A program made the translations under genes and the position numbers. From the NCBI GenBank assembly GCA_947475475.1, contig CANJOG010000063.1:1-8360 (forward strand): DNA of 8,360 nucleotides, given 5' to 3'. The notes under the pieces are model-generated. The model had not been told where the DNA came from and did no database searches. It saw only the letters and a list, made by a program, of their open reading frames with translations. The DNA comes from Acetobacteraceae bacterium. Lineage in GTDB: Bacteria; Pseudomonadota; Alphaproteobacteria; Acetobacterales; Acetobacteraceae. Below are positions 1 through 6,113 of this stretch, piece after piece; within the stretch, counting starts at the first letter, position 1; every line of letters starts with the position of its first letter.

Positions 1-317
1 CGATCTGGATTGATGTCGGCGCGATCAGCGATATTCCCCGCCTCGGCGCCCGGGTGGTGACCGCGCCTGCCGGCGATATCGCAGTCTTTCGCACCACTGA
101 CGACCATATTTTCGCGCTGGATGATCGCTGCCCGCATAAGCAGGGCAAGCTGTCGCAGGGCATCGTGCATGGAACATCCGTGACCTGTCCTTTGCATTCC
201 TGGGTTATCGGCCTGGAGGATGGCAAGGCACTGGCGCCCGACGAAGGCTGCACGCGTAGCATTCCAGTACGCATCGAGGGTGATCGCATCCAGCTCGGCA
301 TCGGCACCGATTCATGA
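1..317 (+). CDS. nirD: Nitrite reductase (NADH) small subunit NirD, Rieske type, 5' end outside window
   Basis: Small [2Fe-2S] Rieske subunit of the cytoplasmic assimilatory NADH-nitrite reductase, which works with the siroheme subunit NirB to reduce nitrite to ammonium. The reading frame is open from base 3 (it begins I-W-I-D-V-G) to the TGA at 315-317, giving 104 visible residues. The family is usually about 105-115 residues, so only a few N-terminal residues are missing and the internal GTG at 54 is not the real start. Both Rieske ligand pairs are present: C-x-H in RCPHKQG and C-x-x-H in TCPLHSW. The following segment (ALAPDEGC, then a basic/hydrophobic strand) matches the NirD/NasE pattern. 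Unlike E. coli NirD, which has lost the cluster ligands, this one should bind a cluster. Its stop overlaps the nasA start (ATGA), so the two are probably translationally coupled. nirB is expected immediately upstream. Confidence 0.93.
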   Translation, partial: IWIDVGAISDIPRLGARVVTAPAGDIAVFRTTDDHIFALDDRCPHKQGKLSQGIVHGTSVTCPLHSWVIGLEDGKALAPDEGCTRSIPVRIEGDRIQLGIGTDS

Positions 318-2968
318 GTGAAACGCGCACAACCTGCCCATATTGCGGGGTGGGCTGCGGCGTAGTGGCACGCACCAGCGGCGCCACGGTGACCATTGAG
401 GGAGACCGCACGCATCCGGCGAATTTCGGCAAGCTTTGCGTGAAGGGCGCCAATCTTGCCGCCACCATCGATGATTCCGCACGCCTGACAACACCGCTGA
501 TCGACGGCGCTCCGGCCACCTGGGACACTGCTCTCGACCTGGTCGCCGACCGCTTCCGCCAGACCATTGCCGAACACGGGCCGGACAGCGTCGCCTTCTA
601 TGTCTCCGGCCAGTTCCTCACCGAGGACTACTACGTCGCCAACAAGCTGATGAAAGGCTTCATCGGCAGCGGCAATATCGACACCAACTCCCGCCTCTGC
701 ATGGCCTCCTCTGTCGCCGGGCATGTGCGTGCCTTTGGCGAAGATGTTGTTCCCTGCACCTATGAAGATCTCGAACAGGCCGATCTCATTGTGCTAGTCG
801 GCAGCAATACGGCCTGGTGCCATCCGGTGCTGTTCCAGCGCCTCGCCGCCGCGCGTGGCAAGCGGAATACGCAACTTGTCGTCATCGATCCGCGCCGCAC
901 CGCGACGGCTGAGGACGCCGATCTGCATCTGCCGCTCGCCGCCGGCACCGATGTGCTGCTGTTCAACGGGCTGCTCACCCATCTGGCCACCACTGGCGCG
1001 CTCGATCGCGGCTGGACCGGCAAATTCGCCACAGGGCTGGAAGCCGCCCTCAGCGCCGCGCGGCGCGATGCGCCTGGCATCGCCGCGGTTGCCGCCGGAT
1101 GCGGGCTTGATCCCAATGATGTCGCCCGGTTCTACGATCTTTTCGCCAGCACGGACCGCACGGTGACGGTCTATTCGCAGGGTGTGAACCAGTCCTCGGC
1201 CGGCACTGACAAGGTCAATGCCATCATCAACTGCCACCTCGCCACCGGCCGTATCGGCCGGCCTGGCACCGGGCCGTTCTCCTTCACCGGCCAGCCCAAC
1301 GCCATGGGCGGGCGCGAAGTCGGGGGCCTGGCCAATCAGCTCGCCGCGCATATGCGCTTTGATAATCCGGATGATCTCGACCGTGTCACACGATTCTGGC
1401 ACGCGCCGAGTCTCGCCACCTCCCCCGGCCTGAAGGCTGTCGATCTGTTCGAGGCCGTTCACGATGGCCGTATCAAAGCGTTGTGGATCGCCTGCACTAA
1501 CCCCGCCGCTTCCATGCCACGCGCCGGGCGCGTGCGCGAGGCGCTGGATGCCTGCCCGTTCGTTGTTGTTTCCGACTGCTGGCACACCGATACGACGCGC
1601 CATGCCGATGTGATTCTTCCCGCCGAATCCTGGGGGGAAAAGGACGGCACGGTCACCAATTCCGAACGTCGCATCACGCGCCAGCGACGTTTCCGCGCAG
1701 CTCCCGGCGAGGCACGCGCCGATTGGTGGATGTTTGCCGATGTGGCGCGCCGCATGGGCTGGAGCGAGGACTTCGCCTGGAAGAATGCCGCCGCCGTGTT
1801 CCGCGAACATGCTGCCCTCTCCACATTCGAGAATGATGGTGCCCGTCTCTTCGATCTCGGTGCGCTCACCGATCTTGACGATGCTGCCTATGACGATCTG
1901 CGCCCGGTGCAATGGCCCGCAGCCAAGGGCAAGCCGGCAGGTGGCCGTCTTTTCGCCCAGGGCGGATTTTCCACACCGGATCGCCGCGCGCACTTCGTGC
2001 CCACTCCCTATCTCGGCGCACCCACGCGCCAGGGTTTCGATTTCCTGCTCAATACCGCCCGTCTGCGCGACCAATGGCACACCATGACGCGCACCGGAAT
2101 CGCCCCCATGCTGATGGAGCATACGCCGGAACCGTTGCTCGCCGTCTCTCCCGCTGATGCGGCGCGGCGCGGTCTCACCGATGGCGGCTTTGCCCGCGTC
2201 GAGACCGAATATGGCAGTACCATGCTGCGCGTCGATATCCGGGCCGGCCAGCGCGATGGTGAAATCCATGTGCCGATGCACTGGACTGATGATTTCAGCA
2301 GCGCCGGCCCGATTGACGCGCTGGTCACCAACCGCACCGATCCGCATTCTGGCCAGCCCGAACTGAAAGCCACGCCGGCGCGGCTGGAGAAAGTCACGCC
2401 TGCATTTTTCGGCATCCTGCTCCGCCGCGGCGGCGGCGCCCTGCCACGTGTCTGCAATTGGAACCGTATTCCTATCGAGCAAGGCCAGCTCTACAAGCTT
2501 GCCGCCACGACCGGATTTCCAGGCGAGGAAGACCTCGCCGCCTTCGCCACCGCCCTGCTCGCCCCGCCAGAAGGTGCTGAGTTGCTGGAAATGCACGATG
2601 CGCGGCGCCAGGTGCTGCGTGTGGCCGTGCTGCTGGAGGGGCGGCTCGAGGCTCTGCTGTTCCTGGCAGAAACCGAAGCCGCCCTGCCGGATGCCACGTC
2701 GCTGGCCGCACAACTCGGCACCCGAATCGCCGATGCCGACCGCCCTTCCCTGCTCGCCGCCAAGCCGCGTGCCTCAGAAGATGATGATGGGCGGCGCATC
2801 TGCTCCTGCTACCGCGTCGGCGAAAAGCGCATCCGCGCGGCCATCGCCGCGCAAAATCTGACCAGCGTTGCGTCCATCGGGGCGGCGCTGCGCGCCGGCA
2901 CGAATTGCGGCTCCTGCATTCCCGAACTTCAGGAAATCCTGCGCGATGTTCAGCTCCAGACTGCCTAA
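314..2968 (+). CDS. nasA: Assimilatory nitrate reductase catalytic subunit (Mo-bisMGD, with C-terminal BFD-like [2Fe-2S] domain)
   Basis: Cytoplasmic molybdoenzyme reducing nitrate to nitrite, the first step of nitrate assimilation; 884 residues, normal for NasA proteins with the extra C-terminal domain. Visible parts in order: an N-terminal [4Fe-4S] site C8-x2-C11-x3-C15-x26-C42, followed by the conserved K44 thought to lie between cluster and pterin; the molybdopterin oxidoreductase core with the likely Mo-ligand C129 in NSRLCMASS; a pterin-binding stretch around QPNAMGGREVGG; the C-terminal molybdopterin-dinucleotide-binding domain (roughly 580-690); a linker region; and a BFD-like [2Fe-2S] domain with C830-x-C832-x32-C865-x2-C868. 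There is no Tat or Sec signal, consistent with a cytoplasmic enzyme rather than periplasmic NapA. The ATG at 314 overlaps the nirD stop. No strong ribosome binding site is visible, so translational coupling is likely. The electron donor subunit (a NasB/NasC-like reductase or ferredoxin) is not in the window. Formate dehydrogenase alpha subunits share the fold, but the nirD/cysG context and BFD tail favour NasA. Confidence 0.95.
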   Translation: MSETRTTCPYCGVGCGVVARTSGATVTIEGDRTHPANFGKLCVKGANLAATIDDSARLTTPLIDGAPATWDTALDLVADRFRQTIAEHGPDSVAFYVSGQFLTEDYYVANKLMKGFIGSGNIDTNSRLCMASSVAGHVRAFGEDVVPCTYEDLEQADLIVLVGSNTAWCHPVLFQRLAAARGKRNTQLVVIDPRRTATAEDADLHLPLAAGTDVLLFNGLLTHLATTGALDRGWTGKFATGLEAALSAARRDAPGIAAVAAGCGLDPNDVARFYDLFASTDRTVTVYSQGVNQSSAGTDKVNAIINCHLATGRIGRPGTGPFSFTGQPNAMGGREVGGLANQLAAHMRFDNPDDLDRVTRFWHAPSLATSPGLKAVDLFEAVHDGRIKALWIACTNPAASMPRAGRVREALDACPFVVVSDCWHTDTTRHADVILPAESWGEKDGTVTNSERRITRQRRFRAAPGEARADWWMFADVARRMGWSEDFAWKNAAAVFREHAALSTFENDGARLFDLGALTDLDDAAYDDLRPVQWPAAKGKPAGGRLFAQGGFSTPDRRAHFVPTPYLGAPTRQGFDFLLNTARLRDQWHTMTRTGIAPMLMEHTPEPLLAVSPADAARRGLTDGGFARVETEYGSTMLRVDIRAGQRDGEIHVPMHWTDDFSSAGPIDALVTNRTDPHSGQPELKATPARLEKVTPAFFGILLRRGGGALPRVCNWNRIPIEQGQLYKLAATTGFPGEEDLAAFATALLAPPEGAELLEMHDARRQVLRVAVLLEGRLEALLFLAETEAALPDATSLAAQLGTRIADADRPSLLAAKPRASEDDDGRRICSCYRVGEKRIRAAIAAQNLTSVASIGAALRAGTNCGSCIPELQEILRDVQLQTA

Positions 2969-2990
2969 CGCCAAGACCGTGGGCGGCGCG

Positions 2991-4067
2991 ATGGCAAGTG
3001 CATCCCCATATCCCTTCCGCCTCTCGCTGGACGGCCAGCGCGTGCTAATCGTCGGCGGCGGCATGGAAGGCGCCGCCCAGGCCTGCACGCTGCTGGCCGA
3101 AGGCGCGCTGGTTTCCGTTGTTGCCACCACACCCGGCCCGGCGCTGAACGATCTCGCCCGTGCCGCCAAAGTTGCCCTTGCCACGAGGCATTTTCGTGGC
3201 ACCGACCTCGCCGGCATTGCACTCTGTGTGCTGGTCGGCGACGACAATGATGGCGTGGCCGAAGCAGCCCGCCGACGCGGCGTGCTTTTCGCCCAGGCTG
3301 AAAGGCGCACGGATCCCGATGACGGTACCCGTGTCTTCCTCGTCGGCGCCGGCCCCGGCGATCCCGGTCTGCTCACGCTGCGCGCACTCGACGTCCTGCG
3401 CGCCGCCGATGTCGTGCTGCATGACCGGCTCGTCGATTCCGCCATTATCGATCTCGCCCCCACCCATGCGCGCCGCATCGATGTCGGCAAACGCTGCGGC
3501 CGCCACTCCATGAGTCAGGATGCCATCAACAAGCTCATCCTCTCCCATGCACGCCGCGGCGCGCGCGTTGTGCGTCTGAAGGGCGGCGATCCGTTTGTGT
3601 TTGGCCGCGGCGGCGAGGAGCTCGATTGCCTGCGCGAGGCCGGCTTCGCGGTGGAAGTGATCCCCGGCATCACCGCCGCCTGCGCGGTGGCGGCCCGGCT
3701 CGGCATTCCGCTCACCCATCGCGACATCGCCCGCTCGCTGCATTTCGTGACCGGCCATGGCAGCAATGGCGAGATGCCGGAACTGGACTGGCGCATGCTG
3801 GCCTCCCCCGAAGGCACGGTCGCCATCTACATGGCCAATCGTACGCTCAGCCTGGTGACCGCAAAGCTGATGCATTCCGGCCTGCCGGGATCGACGCCCG
3901 CCGTCGCCATCGAAAATGCGACGCGCGCCAATGAGCGAAGCTGCTTTGCCACGCTGGCGGATTTACCCGAGGCGCTTGCCGCCGCTGGCTTCACTGGCCC
4001 CACATTGGTTTTGGTCGGTCAGGTGGTGGCGCTGTCGGCAAAGCAGAGCAAACGCGCCGCCGCTTAA
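2991..4067 (+). CDS. cysG: Siroheme synthase CysG with shortened N-terminal domain (uroporphyrinogen-III C-methyltransferase)
   Basis: Makes precorrin-2 from uroporphyrinogen III by two SAM-dependent methylations, feeding siroheme to NirB. With the ATG at 2991 the protein has 358 residues. Residues 14-100 resemble the NAD-binding half of the CysG/Met8 dehydrogenase-ferrochelatase domain (RVLIVGGG at 17-24). Residues 114-358 form a full SUMT domain: VGAGPGDPGLLT (118-128), DRLV, GKRCG, RLKGGDPFVFGRGGEE, PGITAA and IYMANR. Enterobacterial CysG has about 457 residues. Here about 100 residues between the Rossmann part and the SUMT domain are absent, including the NVVD segment with the proposed catalytic Asp and the dimerisation region. 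Methyltransferase activity is therefore well supported, but dehydrogenase and chelatase activity is doubtful. Start choice: 2991 gives the usual lead of about 16 residues before the glycine-rich motif. An ATG at 2946 (23-base overlap with nasA, AGGA 11 bases upstream) and a GTG at 2979 are alternatives. The gene is very probably co-transcribed with nasA. Confidence 0.87.
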   Translation: MASASPYPFRLSLDGQRVLIVGGGMEGAAQACTLLAEGALVSVVATTPGPALNDLARAAKVALATRHFRGTDLAGIALCVLVGDDNDGVAEAARRRGVLFAQAERRTDPDDGTRVFLVGAGPGDPGLLTLRALDVLRAADVVLHDRLVDSAIIDLAPTHARRIDVGKRCGRHSMSQDAINKLILSHARRGARVVRLKGGDPFVFGRGGEELDCLREAGFAVEVIPGITAACAVAARLGIPLTHRDIARSLHFVTGHGSNGEMPELDWRMLASPEGTVAIYMANRTLSLVTAKLMHSGLPGSTPAVAIENATRANERSCFATLADLPEALAAAGFTGPTLVLVGQVVALSAKQSKRAAA

Positions 4068-4076
4068 CGGCAAGGG

Positions 4077-5942
4077 CTAGTTCGCCGCCTCAAGCTGCTC
4101 GGCCAGCTCCAGCCACTCCATCTCCAGCGTCTCGACCTCGCGCGCAATTGCCGCGAGCCGCGTATTTGCCGCCGTGACCTCGGCTGCCTTGCCCGCCGCA
4201 TACATCTTCGGATCAGCCAGCTTCGTCTCGATCACCGCACGCTCGGCAGTCAGCTTGGCGATCTTTGCTTCCACCGTCTGCGCTTTCTTGCGCACTGGCG
4301 CCAGTGCCTGGCGTGCCTCGGCGCGTTCGCGGCGTTCGTCGCGCTTGCTCGCGCCGGATTGCGCGGCACCCGCAGGCCGAGACCGTTCGGCGATCAGCGT
4401 GCGGTATTCGTCCATATCGCCGTCGAAATTGCGCACCGTGCCGTCGCCGACAATCCAGAGCCGGTCCGCCACCAATTCCACCAGATGCGGATCATGGGTG
4501 ATCAGCAGCACCGCGCCCTGGAATTCCGCCAGCGCCTTGACCAGCGCCTCGCGGGCATCGATGTCAAGATGATTGGTGGGCTCATCGAGAATCAGCAATT
4601 GCGGCGCATCGCGCGTGGCCAGCGCCAGCAGCAGCCGCGCCTTCTCGCCGCCCGACAGCTTCTCCACCTTGTTCTCGGCGCGGTCCGCATCGAGCCCGAA
4701 CCGCGCCAATTGCGCACGCACCTGCACCGGTGTTGCACGCGGCAGAGCGCGCTGCATGTGATCGATCGGCGTCTCGCTCATCACCAGTTCTTCGGCCTGA
4801 TGCTGCGCGAAATAGCCGACACTCAATTTGCCCGGCCGCCGCACCTCGCCTGATAGTGGATCGAGCCGTCCGGCAATCAGCTTGGCGAAGGTCGATTTGC
4901 CATTTCCATTGGCGCCCAGCAGCGCAATGCGATCCTCGGTATCCAGCGAAAGCGACAATCCGCTCAGTACCGGCTTGCCGCCATAGCCGACCGAGACGCG
5001 CTCCAGCGTCAGGATCGGCGGCGCCAGGCGCATCGGTTCGGGGAAGGAGAAGCGAGTCGGCGAATCCTCCACCACATTCTCGATCACCGGCAATTTCGCC
5101 AGCGCCTTGATCCGCGCCTGGGCCTGGCGGGCCTTGGTCGCCTTGGCGCGGAAGCGGTCCACGAAACTCTGGATGCGCGCCCGCTCCACCGCCACGCGCT
5201 CGGCCGCCTTGTTCTGCTGCGAGGCGCGTTCGGTGCGGATGCGCTCGAATTCAGAGTAGCCGCCCGGATAGAGCGTCAGCTTGCCGCCATCGAGATGCGC
5301 GATCGATTCCACCGCGCGGTCCAGCATGCCGCGATCATGGCTGACGATCAGCACGGCGCCGGGGAAGCGCGCCAGCCAGGTCTCCAGCCAGATCGTGGCT
5401 TCGAGATCGAGATGGTTGGTCGGCTCATCGAGCAGCAGCAGATCGGGCTGGGCAAATAGCGCGGTGGCCAGCGCCACGCGCATCCGCCAGCCGCCCGAAT
5501 AGGAGCCAACCGGCCGCGCCTGCGCCGCCTCGTCGAAGCCCAGCCCCGCCAGGATCGCCGCCGCGCGGGCAGGCGCCGCATCGGCGCCGATGGCGCGCAG
5601 CCGCTCGTGGATTTCCGCCACGCGCATCGGCTCGGCATGTTCGGCCTCATGCAGCAGTGCCAGACGTTCGGTGTCGCCCTGCAGCACACAGTCCAGCAGG
5701 TTTTCCTGCCCCGCCGGCGCCTCCTGCGCCACCTGGCCGAGCCGGGCGCGCGAGGACAGGCGGATCTCCCCGCCATCAGTGCCAAGCCCGCCGGAAATGG
5801 CGCGCAACAGCGTGGACTTGCCCGCCCCATTGCGTCCGACCAGCCCGATGCGCCGCCCCGGCTCGATGGAGAGCGAGGCGTTGTCCAGCAGCAGGCGTCC
5901 GCCGAGGCGGATGGAGAGTCGGTCGATGATCAGCAGGCTCAT
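4077..5942 (-). CDS. ABC-F family ATPase, YheS-like (ribosome-associated, duplicated ATPase)
   Basis: Soluble ABC protein with two nucleotide-binding domains and no membrane segments; 621 residues. ABC-F proteins act on the ribosome (translation factors or ribosome protection) rather than in transport. NBD1 has Walker A GRNGAGKST (36-44), signature YSGGWRMR (148-155) and Walker B with LLLLDEPTNHLD (168-179). The charged linker at about 235-285 (including RFRAKATKARQAQARIK) is the ABC-F interdomain arm. NBD2 has Walker A GANGNGKST (343-351), signature LSGGEKAR (429-436) and Walker B LILDEPTNHLD (450-460). Residues about 530-621 are rich in Ala, Glu, Lys and Arg and should form a C-terminal coiled coil, as in YheS/Uup. 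The SGGWRMR signature and the linker sequence resemble E. coli YheS most closely of the members I can recall. The ATG at 5942 begins right at the conserved first strand. Upstream sequence shows no clear Shine-Dalgarno. Both ATPase sites look intact. The gene is convergent with cysG and divergent from the TPR gene, so it is likely monocistronic. Confidence 0.94.
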   Translation of the reverse strand: MSLLIIDRLSIRLGGRLLLDNASLSIEPGRRIGLVGRNGAGKSTLLRAISGGLGTDGGEIRLSSRARLGQVAQEAPAGQENLLDCVLQGDTERLALLHEAEHAEPMRVAEIHERLRAIGADAAPARAAAILAGLGFDEAAQARPVGSYSGGWRMRVALATALFAQPDLLLLDEPTNHLDLEATIWLETWLARFPGAVLIVSHDRGMLDRAVESIAHLDGGKLTLYPGGYSEFERIRTERASQQNKAAERVAVERARIQSFVDRFRAKATKARQAQARIKALAKLPVIENVVEDSPTRFSFPEPMRLAPPILTLERVSVGYGGKPVLSGLSLSLDTEDRIALLGANGNGKSTFAKLIAGRLDPLSGEVRRPGKLSVGYFAQHQAEELVMSETPIDHMQRALPRATPVQVRAQLARFGLDADRAENKVEKLSGGEKARLLLALATRDAPQLLILDEPTNHLDIDAREALVKALAEFQGAVLLITHDPHLVELVADRLWIVGDGTVRNFDGDMDEYRTLIAERSRPAGAAQSGASKRDERRERAEARQALAPVRKKAQTVEAKIAKLTAERAVIETKLADPKMYAAGKAAEVTAANTRLAAIAREVETLEMEWLELAEQLEAAN

Positions 5943-6113
5943 GCGCGCGGTTTACGAGCGGCAGGGCCGTAGAGGCAAATCGGGGCCGGCATACCCGCCG
6001 CGCGAACACAAAAAACCCCGAAATATCATGGTTCCTACCCAGGACGGCTTAATTCGGCACATTGACGGACGCACCCGGCCTCCGTACCGATGGGGCACCT
6101 TCACTGATCGGCC
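5943..6113. other. Divergent intergenic region between the ABC-F and TPR genes
   Basis: This 171-base gap lies between two divergently oriented genes and should hold promoters for both. The part from 6001 to 6060 is about 48% G+C by hand count, well below the flanking genes, and includes an A6 run followed by CCCCG (6009-6019). I found no convincing hairpin pairing with that run, so I do not call a terminator. An ATG at 6028 opens a reading frame, but that frame is not the one used by the TPR gene and has no recognisable product. Confidence 0.5.
6062..6090 (+). promoter_or_regulatory. Weak candidate promoter for the TPR gene
   Basis: TTGACG at 6062-6067 matches 5 of 6 bases of the sigma-70 -35 consensus. 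At 17-base spacing it faces TACCGA (6085-6090), a poor -10 match. Initiation would fall about 10-15 bases before the proposed TTG start at 6114, leaving almost no leader. The position in an A+T-richer divergent gap is suitable, but the -10 match is weak and this could be chance. Confidence 0.2.

Noticed and set aside
54..317. GTG at 54 as the nirD start
   Set aside because: The frame is open to the window edge, and the residues before it (WIDVGAISDIPRLGAR) match the start of the Rieske NirD fold.
794..2713. A 639-residue open frame on the - strand opposite nasA
   Set aside because: It is antisense to a clearly conserved enzyme. Long antisense frames are expected in G+C-rich DNA with strong third-position bias, and the translation resembles no family I know.
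3045..3875. A 276-residue - strand frame opposite cysG
   Set aside because: Shadow of the cysG codon bias; no recognisable motif, and cysG motifs fix the coding strand.
6005..6025. A6-CCCCG run as an intrinsic terminator read on the - strand (CGGGGTTTTTT)
   Set aside because: The right arm and T tract look suggestive, but I found no upstream complementary arm within hairpin distance, and it lies upstream of the ABC-F gene, not after a gene.
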